NCBI GenBank assembly: GCA_034670405.1 | Contig: JAXDDX010000141.1 | Coordinates: 350,001 to 414,000, forward strand | Reading direction: 5' to 3' | Source: Hoplostethus atlanticus | Taxonomy: Eukaryota; Chordata; Actinopteri; Trachichthyiformes; Trachichthyidae | DNA: 64,000 nt | Part shown: one piece after another, positions 1 to 11,651 of the stretch | How positions within the stretch are numbered: the first letter of the stretch is position 1 | How the letters are laid out: every line of letters begins with the position of its first letter | The notes under the pieces: model-generated | The model's database searches: none | What the model saw: the letters and a program-made list of their open reading frames with translations, nothing else | Told to the model about the DNA's origin: nothing | Position numbers and translations under genes: made by a program

Positions 1-314
1 TTGAGGAGGTTCCAGGGGTCCTAGAGGGGGTTCCAGGGGTCATTGAGGAGTTTCAGGGGTCCTAGTGGGGGTTCCAGGGGTCCTAGAGGGGGTTCCAGGG
101 GTCATTGAGGAGGTTCCAGGGGTCCTAGAGGGGGTTCCAGGGGTCATTGAGGAGGTTCCAGGAGTTTTAGAGGGGGTTCCAGGGGTCTTAGAGGGGGTTC
201 CAGGGGTCATTGAGGAGGTTCCAGGGGTCCTAGAGGGGGTTCCAGGGGTCATTGAGGAGGTTCCAGGGGTCCTAGAGGGGGTTCCAGGGGTCATTGAGGG
301 GGGTCCAGGGGGCC
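1..314 (+). repeat. 21-bp G-rich minisatellite (42-bp higher-order unit)
   Basis: About 15 tandem units of GGTTCCAGGGGTCnTnGAGG type. Two 21-bp variants (one with tcctagaggg, one with tcattgagga) mostly alternate, giving a 42-bp higher-order period. The unit is a multiple of three, so both strands stay open and translate as 7-residue repeats (VPGVLEG / VPGVIEE); this reflects the period and is not a collagen-like gene. The array is cut by the window start. Runs of four to five G recur with short spacers. Confidence 0.93.
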
Positions 315-701
315 CCAAGCCAAATTAGGAATAGTTTGATTTCACTATAATTGAATCTGCTAGTATGGTGCATGATAATGGCAGTTATAATGCTCTGGTC
401 ATACCTCATGGGGGGTGAGGGGGTCCTGAGGGCCACCATAACTTCAATATTGTAAATTTCAGTATCTTTATCTTGATTTAATTATCATTAATCTGCAGAT
501 TTATCTGAATTTTTAATGCATTTAACACTAATTTAACCCAGATTATTTGCTTTCCATCACCTCACTGTTTCCTTATAAGCAAATATTCCAGTACTGACCT
601 GTAAATATGTGAATAATCTACAATATCACACAAAATAATCAATACTTTGTGTCTGGTTTCAGAATAACCAACCAATAAGGCATTATGAATTATTGTTTTA
701 T
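315..701. other. Unassigned intronic sequence
   Basis: AT-rich unique-looking sequence. No coding, RNA or repeat signature recognised. Confidence 0.5.
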
Positions 702-1174
702 TTAAAGCTGCGCCATTGAACTTTGTGTGTTGGTGGCTCCAAATGGCAGCAAGAGGGAACTGTTTTGAACTTTGAACTTCAATACCCAGAAATCCCGTAA
801 GGTGACAGTCAGTGAACTGCACACAGCACGCTCACGTTTACCAACCCGGCCGGTCTGTGATGCTTTTATACCAAAGATACCAAAGGGACCAGAGAGGATT
901 AAAGGTCTAACGTTGGTGAGTCCAGCTTTCTCTGGAACGAGAGATGATCTCTGCTGCAGTTTGGATTTCACTCTTAGGTTTCAATTTGTCACTTCCTGTG
1001 GTCGGAGAAGTGACCATACCGACACCAGAACTTCATTTGAGCGATTAGGGTGAATCTACGCTTTCTCAATGAGTGGGGATGGGGCGCTTTTCTCTGTTAC
1101 AGCCCCACTTTGTGATTCAGGCTGTTAAGACTGGTGGATTTTGACGTAAAAAATCTTGCCTAGTGCAGCTTTAA
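702..1174 (+). mobile_element. Dispersed repeat 'D', copy 1, with TTAA flanks (non-autonomous DNA element)
   Basis: The left end reads TTAA-AGCTGCGCC and the right end TAGTGCAGCT-TTAA, so the body (706-1170) has short inverted ends (AGCTGC...) and is bounded by TTAA on both sides. A second copy at 58113-58407 shares the motifs 'tggcagcgagagg'-like, 'cacttcctgtg' and 'gcagctttaa' in the same order. TTAA duplication is typical of piggyBac-type transposition, but the ends lack the usual CCC start, so the superfamily is open. No coding capacity. Confidence 0.7.
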
Positions 1175-1578
1175 GTTTCTTGAAAAGTAAATTAATCAGT
1201 AATTACTAATAAACGACCAAGTTGCATGCTGTAACATCTGTCTCCTTGGCTTTTATTTGTTTGCACGTTACTCCTTAATGTGATGTTAGTGATTATTTCT
1301 TATTTTCAGGGTAATAAATCACATCATTGGTGAATTAGCCTGTAAATTGATTAATCTAAAGACTCTAGCGACATCGTAACACCTCATGATGCTGCGAGGA
1401 TCATTTCAGTGTAATGCAAACACTTACAACATCTTATTTTCTGTGTTGATTAAAGTGAAATACATAATAGTGCATTGAAAGAAATCATGCATCATAATTT
1501 ACCACTGTATGCTTTAAGTAAAGTGGCATGCCGTCTAATGCATCTAACATAACTGGTTTGCAAGGAATTCAGGATATG

Positions 1579-1582
<4 letters not shown>
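1175..1582. other. Unassigned intronic sequence
   Basis: AT-rich, with no recognisable feature. Confidence 0.5.
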
Positions 1583-1624
<42 letters not shown>

Positions 1625-1763
1625 TGTGTGTGTGTGTGTGTGTGTGTGAGGGTAAAATGTGCTGTCGAAGGCACTATGAGCTCTCAAAACCTGCTGTATT
1701 CAGCTCCTAGTCTAGACCAGCCACCGTCATTATGGCTATTCACATTCGCATTGTGTACTTTGT

Positions 1764-1803
<40 letters not shown>

Positions 1804-2095
1804 CACACAGTCACTTTTTCCTCCCTCTAAACTACATACACTATCTTTTTAACACACATACACACATTTTTCTCACTTTGTCACTAACAGTGCTGACCTC
1901 AGGTAATGGGAGAGTCCAGCGTGAAATACTCTGTGTGTGGAAGAGAGGAGGACACACACACACACACACACACACACACTGACGCACACACAGTGGAGAT
2001 GGGTTAATGTGACGTATCCATCAGACTTATGCTGACACACCTGATGTTAATCGCGTGCACGCACACGCACACACACACACAGTAGGTTTTACTCA
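1583..2095. repeat. (TG)n/(CA)n microsatellite cluster
   Basis: (TG)n at 1583-1650 with one AG break, (CA)n at 1766-1800 and 1951-1979, and a shorter run near 2063-2081. Both orientations occur within 500 bases. Open frames here are dinucleotide artefacts. Confidence 0.95.
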
Positions 2096-2482
2096 TATGC
2101 TGACATGAGCAGTCAAAGGCAGTTAGATTGATTTCCTGGGGACAGGAAGTGATGCGTTTTACGTTTCCAGTTGATTTGGAACAACTAGAAGAAGAACTGG
2201 GTAGTTAGTGTGAGCCGTGATAGCCACCGTGGCTGAACAGACAAAGAAAAGGGAAACAGAAAATCCAAGGAAGAAGACGTCACAGTACTGGACACACTGT
2301 TTGATTGACATGTGATCTCTGGGAAGAGCAGTGAGGAACATTGAAACATTAAAACATTTTAGTTTTAGGAGTAAAATAAATGTGCGCTTGGTTGCCTGGA
2401 TGTTGTTTGTCTGTGTGTGTGTGTAGGTGTGTGTAGGTGTGTATGATGGCTAAATATAAAGTGTCTGGGTGTGTACGTGACG

Positions 2483-2555
2483 CCTAAATCTGAATCAGTC
2501 AGCACTTTAGTCCTATTATCTCCAGTGGCAATATGTCAAACAATGATAAATAAGG

Positions 2556-2592
<37 letters not shown>

Positions 2593-2673
2593 CCAACCCC
2601 CTGCCTGTGTTGTGTGCAGCAGCTTACCGGGCTCAGTGTGAATGTGCGTGGGGCTGTGTGTGCTTCATGCATT

Positions 2674-2731
<58 letters not shown>

Positions 2732-2820
2732 CTAAATATCTATCAGTCAGCATTTTTACTCTTGTTATCTCCACTGGCACTCTATCAAAGATATAAACAA
2801 TGATAAATAATGAACACACA
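2483..2820. repeat. Local ~248-bp tandem duplication with (CA)n/(TG)n between
   Basis: The segment 2483-2563 (taaatctgaatcagtcagca ... aacaatgataaataa) recurs diverged at 2731-2820 (taaatatctatcagtcagca ... aacaatgataaataa). Between them lie (CA)n 2557-2591 and (TG)n 2676-2727. Both copies run into a CA repeat at their right end, so slippage or unequal exchange between the repeats is a likely cause. Confidence 0.8.
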
Positions 2821-2908
2821 CACTCATCTTTATAGAGTTCACACACACATACACTTGTGTGGGTGTATGTGTGTGTCCAAGTGTGTGTGTGTGTGTGTGT
2901 CTGTGGGA

Positions 2909-2949
<41 letters not shown>

Positions 2950-3120
2950 CAAGGGTTTGTATGTGTGTGTTCACTCACTTGGTACAGTTATTTGGGATGG
3001 GCTGGTATTGTTGCTTTTATGCTGACACGGTTGACTGTGTGTGTGTGTTCATGTGTGTTTGTGTGGTTGCTGTGCATACATCCAATCAAATATTTCATTT
3101 GTGTATGTGTGTGCTATTGT
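2821..3120. repeat. (TG)n and (GA)n microsatellites
   Basis: (GT)n at 2881-2900 is followed by (GA)n at 2912-2945, then scattered TGTG to about 3115. Simple repeats only. Confidence 0.9.
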
Positions 3121-3439
3121 TTATTTTGTCGTATCGTCCAAAAATATTCTGTATGAACCACATTTGGCACGTTTTCTGTGCACGGGCGCTCGTATGTGTA
3201 TTTGCACATATCACTATGTGCATTACGCACAATATGGAATAAAAAGAGTAAAAATAGAAAAAGAGTGGAAAAAGAGTAGAGAAAAAGAGTAAGATAATGG
3301 TCGATATGTCACATGTTAGCATCTTCACATTGATCTCATGAAGTCTCCAGAATCCTTTCTCTCTCTTTGGTGTCTCCTCATTGGTCCTAAGGGGGTTTTA
3401 GGAGAAACATTTCACAAAGAGACAAAACTGAGATCTGTT

Positions 3440-3665
3440 TCTTAAGAGATGAAGGTCATTCTTGCAACCCTCCACAAGGAGGTCAGAGGTCAGGGTCATC
3501 CACAGAGCAGCAGCACCTCTGGAGCCGGTAGGGATTCAGCGTCTTGCTCAAGGACCCTTCAGCAGGGCAGGTGCTTTGCTGTAACCCCCGGTCCTCCAGC
3601 TGAAGGCCACCCTGCGGCAAAACCGCACGGAGCTAACGTCCCCTTTTCCCTGTTTATCGACAGCC
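3440..3665. repeat. Probable fish dispersed-repeat fragment
   Basis: Contains 'ggagccggtagggattc' and 'cttgctcaaggac', motifs I associate with common teleost interspersed repeats. A related piece (ctggagctggtagggattc) occurs at 16337-16356. Family not identified. Confidence 0.35.
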
Positions 3666-3739
3666 ATTAAACCTCCGATGGAGCTTAAAAGGGTGAAGAG
3701 TCAGATCTTCTGTTCCGTTGTGCATTAAACGATCTCCAG

Positions 3740-3800
3740 AATAGATGAAACTTTAATGATCCCCGCGGGGAAATTGGGCCATCGCAGCAGCAGCAAATAA
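3740..3800 (-). mobile_element. Probable LINE 3'-end fragment
   Basis: 'ctttaatgatccccgcgggg' followed by aaattgggcc matches the widespread fish motif 'tttattgatccccgaggggaaatt', read here as the reverse complement of a LINE 3' terminus. Short and old. No coding sequence left. Confidence 0.45.
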
Positions 3801-5850
3801 CAAGACACGGCAAAGAAACAAAACAGGGCGCAAATGTGAACACAGAAAATGAGGTTGTATCAAACAAAATGGGAACATATGAATGGAAAGTGTGAAAACG
3901 TCGGAATTGCATCATGGTTGCAGGGTGTGCAACATAACAGCGGTGCAACAAGCAGACAAAGAAAACCAAGAAAACATATGTATGCTATGAGTCAATCTGA
4001 ATTCATGCTGTATGACGGTACATGACAAAATATAACATGAAAAATATGAGAATGTGAAGAAAACCATGTGAATTTCCAGTGTATGGGGCAAAGAGTCGTT
4101 CGCGACCTTGGATTCAGATTCAGCACTCAGCAGAGAATAATAGAGCGAGCTTTAAAGTAAACAGTTAATGTGTTTCATCTGCGATAGCCTTGTTTTTTTT
4201 TTTTTGCAGAATTGCACACGTCATCGGAAATAAGCGTATTGTAAAATGCCGGTGGAAGATTGCAAGGGCCTCGTAACCCCCGAACAAATGCTTTTACAGC
4301 CCTGAGGCACATCGCTGTAAACATTAGCGGCTGAATTACTTCATTCTTTCAATTAATGGGATATACAGAAAGTGCAAAATGTGCATCATGTTCACATTAA
4401 CAGAGGCTAATACACACTGCGTGTGCAGAAACAGTGTCTAGCTGTATATCCGGTTTGCACACAACATGCAGGTTTGGATATGTGTTATTACTAGCTGCTC
4501 AAGTTTATCAAGACTCCAGATGGAGGCGCCCTATTTACAAGAATGTGTCCAGAAATGTACTGACTCTTGACTTGACTCCTGGCTTTACCTTCCCTGACCC
4601 GCATATTCATTTGTCACTGTTTTCATTCATTTTCTCTTTTGTCTAACCCATAAGGGAGCATGCCTGTAGCGTGAAAGTCGTGTCACTTAAATTGCATTGT
4701 GCTACGATTCATTATTTGTCAAAGCGGTGAAGGAAAAAAACGCTTGTATCGTTTAAAAAGTACACGGCCGTCTATAGGGTCATGAATTCGAATGTCTTTG
4801 TTGCTGAAAAGACTGGAAACTTTTTTTAACTGTAAAATTTCCTCTGACATAAGTTGATTAGAACGACACTACTGTGCTCAAATGGGAGCCGAGGGAGAAC
4901 AAACTTTAGCTGACTTTTCTTTTCCCCGTCTTACATTATTTCTCTCTTCGCTTCTAAACCGCAACCAAAACCACAAGATGATTGTAAACACCCAAAAAAA
5001 AAAAAAAATCAATGGATGGGGCAACACAATCTCTGATCCATGTGCTTTTATTTTGCTTTCATGCCCTTTCTAATTTCTTCTTCCTGAGCAATAAGAGGGG
5101 ATACAGCATGAACCGTTGAACAAAGATTGGACTTTTGCTGCATAGAGTTTATCATGATTTTTTTTTTCTTCAAGGGAAACACAGAGGTTGACTCCTTGTC
5201 TCGGTTGACAGGGAAGCAACAGCTTTCAGTCGTAACGCCGCGCTACACGAAGGACATTTTGAGGAAATTCATGCAACTAGGTCAGCGGCAGCGGATGCAC
5301 CCGATCGTGTTGTTTTTCATAATATCATTGTTCCTGAGAGACTCCTGTGATGCACATTAAAGGAAATTTCCACCTAAAAAGGGTTTTTATTCAGTTGCCT
5401 GCACCGTGAAAGTTTTCATTGTAGAGTTTCGAGTTCCCAAGAGCAAGCAAAACACAATCTTAGAAGTCGTTTAACTGTGTTGCCATTGAGATGGATGAAA
5501 GGAAAAATGTTAAGGATAGAGAAGATTTAGTGGAATTGGTGGGATTTCCCTTTAAATGTTCTCCCATTTGTCAAACTCCATATCTGTTTACCTCTGGAAC
5601 CTCCTCCAAACCCCCACCCTTCCCCCCACTTATTGCTTGTACAATCATAGTGTAGGAAAAAGAGAGAGCTGAGTATTGGTGCATTCAGTGCATATGGGAA
5701 AAAACGGAAAGGGGGTCTTAACAAAGATTTGTTAGAAGCATTCAAACTGGTTGGAAGCGGTCAAGACAGGTCATGTTTTCTGAGTCCTGATCAGCTTTCT
5801 CACTCTCATGGCACTTTAAGAGCCATGACCTCAAAATGACTTATGTGATA
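3801..5850. other. Unassigned intronic sequence
   Basis: About 2 kb of mostly unique-looking sequence with short A/T homopolymers (4192-4205, 4994-5009, 5158-5168). No exon, RNA gene or mobile element could be supported. Confidence 0.5.
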
Positions 5851-5851
5851 A

Positions 5852-5875
5852 AATGAATGAATGAATGAATGAATA
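5852..5875. repeat. (AATG)n microsatellite
   Basis: Six tandem AATG/GAAT units. Confidence 0.9.
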
Positions 5876-6017
5876 CATCAGTTCCTACACTTGACTACAA
5901 ATATTTCCTTGTCGGTGATGTTACACAATTTAGGAACTGGCAGAAATCGCTGAAGATTCAGTGTTTACCACCTGAAAGCTGAGGTGAACGTGGATGTGAA
6001 TGCAGTATATGTTTAGG

Positions 6018-6145
6018 TGTGTATGTATGTGTGTGTGTGTGTGTGTGTTTGAGAAGAGAGTGACAAAAGCGACACTGCAAGTCCTTTATTCCTAGAAGGT
6101 GTACTCCAGTCATGTTTATAAAAGAAACCCACCTCGAAACTGATA

Positions 6146-6193
<48 letters not shown>

Positions 6194-6526
6194 CAGGGTA
6201 AACCCACAAGGTTGTTTCATACACCCTTGTGTCACCCTTACTCCTCTCATTCACTGTGTGGGTGTGTGTGTGAGAGAGAGAGATAGAGATAGAGAGAGGC
6301 AAACACATACATACACAGGCATACACATGCACTCACACATTAAAAAATTAGAGTACGCAAGTACACACACACACACACACACACTCCCACCCACCATCAA
6401 CCCAGATAAACCTCTCCACATACATTTAGGGGCAGTGGGGCGTGAATCAACACCAGTTTAGATCATCAGGCCTGAGATTAAACTGGACCGACAGGCCATC
6501 GCTCATCGAGGCCAGCGATCTGTGTG

Positions 6527-6568
<42 letters not shown>

Positions 6569-6660
6569 CATGGCCGTGCATGTTTGTCTGCATGACTCTT
6601 TTGTGTGTGTGCCTCTGTGTATGTGTTAGTAAGTGTTTGTGTGCGCATGTGTGTGCGTGA
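6018..6660. repeat. (TG)n/(CA)n microsatellite cluster with (GA)n
   Basis: TG runs at 6028-6048 and 6527-6564, AC runs at 6147-6186 and 6363-6384, and GAGA/GATA near 6271-6297. Alternating orientation produces long shadow frames rich in His-Thr or Cys-Val; none looks like a gene. Confidence 0.93.
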
Positions 6661-7990
6661 ACGTCGATGATTGCATTCTCTCAAAAGTCATTACTTTGTG
6701 TGCAACGGTCTGGTGAGTAACTTAAATTATTTTCCACTGTGGAGTTTATTTACCAGCAAGCATTTTGTTGGAGCGTCTAATTTTTCTACAATGGGTATTT
6801 TATTTTGGAATGGAAAGTTTTATCATTTAACCAGTCAACCTATACCCCCTTCACATCAACCAAAACATTTGTCCCAACTAATTTCTAACCCTGTGCGTTA
6901 TACACTTTTTATGCACAGCCAGGTATAGTTACAGGACAGGCTACCTGCAGGTCTCAGTTGGAACTGAGACCAAACTAACAACCGAAACAAAGAAACCAGT
7001 ATCTTGAAAAATAAAACTTTTTAAGGACCCATCATCGCCATCATCAATAAAGTCAGATGAAGCCAGCATTTACATGATTTTAAAGACCAATGTTGGTGAC
7101 TTTAAATGTGCACTGTTGGCAAATCACCTTAAAAATGCAATAAAATCACTGGATACATCTTTCACAAAAATGCTGGTTTTAATGCACCCACATTTGTACC
7201 ACATCTAGCACCTGTCTTGAGAACTGTGGGTGTTGGACAGGCGCTAGCGTATAAGGGAGGACACAGCCGTATCACTATGAAAGCTAACCTGTCGATAAAA
7301 CGCAGCGGCTTCTTGCAGATAGTCGCTTATTTGAGTTGATTGAAAGAATGCAGCCACCTATAAAATCATGCATTTTTCAGCGGAACGGTCCTTTGATTTC
7401 TTGTCATTTTGCTACTTTTGCCCAACGTTTTTTGCTCAAAACCTAGTTCAGCTTTTAAACAAAAACACATCTCTCGGGATGCAGATGAAAAGAATCTGCA
7501 AACGCTTAGCCTTGCGTCGCCGTGCTTTTGATTACTGGAGCTCCGTCAATTGCGAGAAGGAAATGAGTTGTCATTAAGTAGAAAATGTTGAAAAGAGTGT
7601 TGTTGTTTTTTTGTTTTTTGGATAGTCACAAAACCTTTTTTCTATTCTCCGGAAGAGGCTGGCTGACATAATGTAATTAGCGGCATGGCTAAGTGGGCGC
7701 CTTGGCGGTAGAGATGCACGGCATTGATTTTAAACACAGTACACACAATGGCTTATCTACCTCAACACAATAGGGCTTGCCTTGACATTGTTGAACTGGC
7801 TTTTGAAACTGGAAATATGCTGTTGCCACGCGTGGGATAATGACAGTCTTTTTCATTTATGTGCACATGAAAGCGCATGCAGAAACACACAGAAACACAA
7901 ACAGCGGAGAACAGCCGTATTTTTCTTTTCCATGCATAGGACAATGGTATCTGCCCTCGCCCTGCTCATTTTACATGTGGTTTCATTATA
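6661..7990. other. Unassigned intronic sequence
   Basis: About 1.3 kb without recognised features. A T-rich run lies near 7604-7620. Confidence 0.5.
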
Positions 7991-7995
7991 GCCTT

Positions 7996-8445
7996 TCACC
8001 CTCTCCTCTCCTCTCCTCTCCTCTCCTCTCCTCTCCTCTCTTCCTTGCTACTCTCATTCCCTGTCCTTTCCTCCCTTCTCTCCTCCTTCCTTCACCGTTC
8101 CTCCTCTCCTCTCCTCTCCTCCTTGCTACTCTCATTCCCTCTCCTTTCACTACTCCTTCCTTCACCCTTCCTCCTCTCCTCCCTCCTCCTGCCATAACCT
8201 CCTTCTCTCCTCGCCTCTCTTCCTTGCTACTCTCCATCCCTCTGCTTTCCTCTCTTCTCTTCTCTCTCCTCCTGCCATCACATCTCCTCTCCTCTCCTCC
8301 TTGCTACTCTCCTTCCCTCTCCTTTCCTCCCTTCTCTTCTCTCTCCTCCTTCCTTCACCCTTCCTCCCTCCTCCTGCCTTCACCTGCTTCCACCTCTCCT
8401 CTCCTCCTCTCCTCTCCTCCTTTCCTCTCTATTCTTCTCCTCAGA
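7996..8445. repeat. Pyrimidine-rich block (CCTCT)n
   Basis: Around 450 bases almost free of purines on the + strand: a pure CTCTC pentamer array at 7998-8040, then degenerate CCTCT with recurring 'ttgctactctc' at 8046, 8123, 8225 and 8302, giving a loose ~80-180-bp higher-order pattern. The long Ser/Pro/Leu frame it creates is low-complexity. Confidence 0.92.
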
Positions 8446-8471
8446 GGCTTTGAGGTAAACTCAGGCCTCTG

Positions 8472-8474
8472 TGA

Positions 8475-8502
<28 letters not shown>
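8472..8502. repeat. (TG)n microsatellite
   Basis: About 15 TG units between the pyrimidine-rich and purine-rich blocks. Confidence 0.95.
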
Positions 8503-8505
<3 letters not shown>

Positions 8506-8624
8506 CTATTTATGCTGGGATAGATTACAAGACTACCTGCGTGAAAACGGAATCAAAATAGATCCATAGATCCTCCTGTTTCTCCATCTCCATTTTTTCC
8601 TCTTTCAAAATCCAAAATTGAAGA

Positions 8625-9005
8625 AGTAGGAAGAGGAGGAGAGGGAGCGTTTCATTTCTCTGTCAAACACCCTCTTCTGGTGGGAGAAGAAATGAGAGGA
8701 AAGGAGATGAGAGGGGAGGAGAGGAGAGGGTGAGGAGGAAAGGAAGGATGAGAGGGGAGCACACAGGGAAGAAGGGGAGGGGAGGGGAGAGAAGTGGAGG
8801 AGGTGAGTGGAGGAGAGATGAGGAGGAAAGGGAGGAGGAGAAAAGAGAAGACAACATACTAGAAAAGAGGAGAATAAAGGGGTGTGAACAGAGGAAAGGA
8901 TGATGCCGGGTGAGGAGGGGAGACGGGAGGAGAGGGCAGAGCGGAGAAGAAGAGGAAAAGACAAAACAAGATGAAGTGATGAGAGGGAGATGAGGGGGAA
9001 AAAAT
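8625..9005. repeat. Purine-rich block (GGAGA)n
   Basis: About 380 bases of GAGGAG-type sequence with few pyrimidines. It is the strand complement in character of the block at 7996-8445, with about 180 bases between the two. Confidence 0.9.
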
Positions 9006-9125
9006 GATCCGATCGCATCTATCGCACCGACGGAACAAACCCGGTGAGAAGATTACACAGCACTTGATTTCAACTGGCTCTGAAGTCAATTTCCGTTCGG
9101 TGCTTCCTTTGTCTTACTCACAAGA

Positions 9126-9127
9126 CA

Positions 9128-9181
<54 letters not shown>

Positions 9182-9360
9182 CACACAGCTCCCCAGGTAT
9201 ATCATGGCTGATCAGCAGCATATTAATGCCATTATTATGTTTCTCACATTCCGTGACATTCATTTTTAAAGGGAAGTCGCTGCTGTATTGGCTGCTGTGG
9301 AAATCCAATAGGGAATTGATTGAGTATTGGGTTATGCTTATTAAACAAGCCTCTGCGCGA

Positions 9361-9395
<35 letters not shown>

Positions 9396-9546
9396 TTTGA
9401 TTACAAAACACATCGCTTTGAATACAAGGTTGTTAGACACATTTCTTTGTGCAATTACACTTTGATAAAACCTGAGGACCACTGGGTTACAAACTAGGGA
9501 ACCAAAGTGTGTGGTTGAAAAATATGCACACACACACACACACACT
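9126..9546. repeat. (CA)n, (GT)n, (CA)n microsatellites
   Basis: (CA)n at 9127-9186 with one break, (GT)n at 9364-9395 and (CA)n at 9525-9546. Confidence 0.95.
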
Positions 9547-9629
9547 TTTGTACTTCATTTGCAATATCATTTAAATTTCAAAGCGTGCCGTCTTCCACCC
9601 TTCACCTATCACAACCTTCTTCCTCTTCT

Positions 9630-10077
9630 AAGAGAAAGATGGAACGAGAGAGAGGCGGAGCCAGCAATAGGGAGGGAGGGAAAGACAACGAAAAAGAGAG
9701 GGACAGAGAGAGATGATAAAGGGAGGGAGAACAGAGGACGGAATGAAGAAAGGGCTGGGCAGAGAGAGGGTGAGAGGAGGGAGGCTCTAGGGGAAGTCCA
9801 CCTTTGAAATGAACATTAGCCCTTTTTCCTTCTCTCGCCTCACTCCATCCTGGACCAAATGCTCCTCTACACTATCATTGGGAAGAGACCAAGAGATTTG
9901 GATGGAGTGACGTTCAAAGCATAACTCCAGATATCCTCAACCTGGATCACTTTTCCATCATACCGATCAATCCTGGCTGCTTTTTGGAGTGTACACTGGC
10001 CCCATAGGAGTGGATTGGAGATCTTTGCCCCCTGGCAATCAAGACATAAGTAGCCCTATAGCGAAGCATTTGTATAT
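9630..10077. other. Purine-rich stretch, then unassigned sequence
   Basis: 9632-9795 is GA-rich (gagag, ggagg). 9800-10077 shows nothing recognisable. Confidence 0.5.
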
Positions 10078-10217
10078 GTCTGGTCCAGACAGCTCAGTTG
10101 GTAAAGCAGGAGACTCTCAGTCTCAGGGTTGTGGGTTCGATCCCCACATAGTGTTAACTATCACCTTTGTAAGTCGCTTTGGATAAAAGCGTCTGCTAAA
10201 TGACTGTAATGTAATAT
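10078..10217 (+). mobile_element. tRNA-derived SINE with L2-type 3' tail
   Basis: The head carries pol III promoter boxes: A box cagctcagttggtaa (10090-10104) and B box ggttcgatcc (10134-10143), spaced as in a tRNA. The tail from about 10166 (gtaagtcgctttggataaaa, then gcgtctgctaaatgactg and taatgtaat) matches the L2 LINE tail at 38003-38056 for some 39 bases. This is the known arrangement in which a SINE borrows the 3' end of its partner LINE to be copied by that LINE's reverse transcriptase. A true tRNA gene is unlikely because of the fused tail and poor stems. Confidence 0.85.
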
Positions 10218-10349
10218 ATTTTTTACATGAAAAAAAAAAGAAAAAAACATAAAAGGAGATTTCTGGATACTGATGATAAATGATAGGTAGAAGAATATTA
10301 TATGCAGTTATCAATAGGGAATTCCTCCTCTCCCTTTGTCTTTGTTTAG

Positions 10350-11175
10350 AAGGGTAGGATGACAGTAATTGTCTATCCCTGTCTAAGGGGAATTCCCTTT
10401 CATTTGCTGGAAAACCCTATTCAATCAAACCATCGTTCCATGACACAGGTAGAAGGCGCGGTATGCCCCACGGACCACATGTGAACACATTAATCTTCTT
10501 ATGATTCATTACAGGTATCAAAAGAAAAAATATTCCAATCCTAGATGTCAGTATTTATTGAACTACGCTTTGAGAGCTGATAGGTCATATTCACCACATG
10601 ACAAGAACATTATTGGCAACAATGCCCGAGAGGGTGTTCCGTCATCTGTGATTATAGGTACAATGGGGGTGCAATTGGTACAAGGCGCTCCATAGGCAGC
10701 ACTGAAAGGATCCCCTAGGGTATTATGGCTTTTTTACAACAGATACCAGTGTATGTGTACTGTCTGGAAAGTTAAATATAAAACAGGAGAAAACACGATC
10801 GATCGCTAAGGAGGTCCCTGATTCCAACAAGATTCGGCACGGCAACCAATAAGTACAGCAAACCGCGATTTAGCAGTCTTTGACCAATCAGATTGCTTTG
10901 AAAGATCTGCCGCTACTGCGCGTTGTGTTACTGTTTGCAGACGGATGAGTTGAAAATGAACGTTTGGACGGGAGTTGCTCCTGTTGTCAACAGGGGATTC
11001 CCTCGCTTTCCGTCTCCATCTATGATGGTATGAAGGCAGTTATTGTCTGTCACTGTCTGTTGGGGATTCCCTCCATTTCTTTGCTACCTCCATTCAATCT
11101 GTTCAGCAATCCACATTGGACAGCAGGGTGTCCCCCACTGACCGCACTGGAACGCATTCATCTTCCAATCATTTT
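10350..11175. repeat. Two diverged copies of a ~155-bp block
   Basis: 10350-10506 and 11020-11175 share, in order, 'attgtct..c.ctgtct', 'gggattccct', 'attcaatc' and 'attcatcttc'-like motifs. The second copy carries an extra partial duplicate of 'gggattccct' at about 10995. Direct orientation, about 670 bases apart. Origin unknown. Confidence 0.6.
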
Positions 11176-11344
11176 CTGTGGTAATTCACCTCAAATTCAA
11201 GTTCAAGTTCATATTCATTGCCACACAGGCAGGCTGGTAGAATTAATTTTGGTAGAGATGAAAAATTGCTCTGACCTTTACCACACAAACTCCAATGCAA
11301 CAGTAAAGTGAAACACAATGTATAGACAATACAATGAACAAAAG

Positions 11345-11645
11345 GCTAATGAGCCCCCGGCTGACCTTGTTTGACCTTGTAATGGATACCAGGCTAAGGG
11401 GTAGACCCTGCCTAGCCCTATTTGGCCTGGTAGTGGAAACCAGACTAGCACCTCTTGGCCTTGTAGTGGAAACCAGGCTAGCCCTGTATGGCCTGGTTGT
11501 GTTAACCAGACTAGTCCTGATTGGTTATGCAGTGGAAAGCAGATTAGTCCTCTGTAGTGGAAACCTGGCTGGTCCTGTTCCGGAAGCCAATCTCGGTCTT
11601 GTCCTGGAAACTAGGCCAGCCCTCGTTGGTCCTGTAGTGGAAGCC
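11345..11645. repeat. 33-bp minisatellite
   Basis: About eight degenerate units of CTAGCCCTnTTTGGCCTGGT + agtggaaaccaga. Four units in a row are exactly 33 bp, so one frame reads as an 11-residue repeat (LALFGLVVETR-like). Later units have indels. Taken as a minisatellite rather than a gene. Confidence 0.85.
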
Positions 11646-11651
11646 ATACAG

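Noticed and set aside
2673-2978. His-Thr, Cys-Val and Ser-Leu repeat proteins here and at about 20 other places
   Set aside because: Translations of (CA)n, (TG)n and (CT)n microsatellites.
7840-8523. 227-residue open frame on the + strand
   Set aside because: Almost all Ser/Pro/Leu from the CCTCT-type block; no domain, no splice context.
10083-10155. Free-standing tRNA gene
   Set aside because: A and B boxes are present, but the body runs on into an L2-type tail and the stems are poor: a SINE head.
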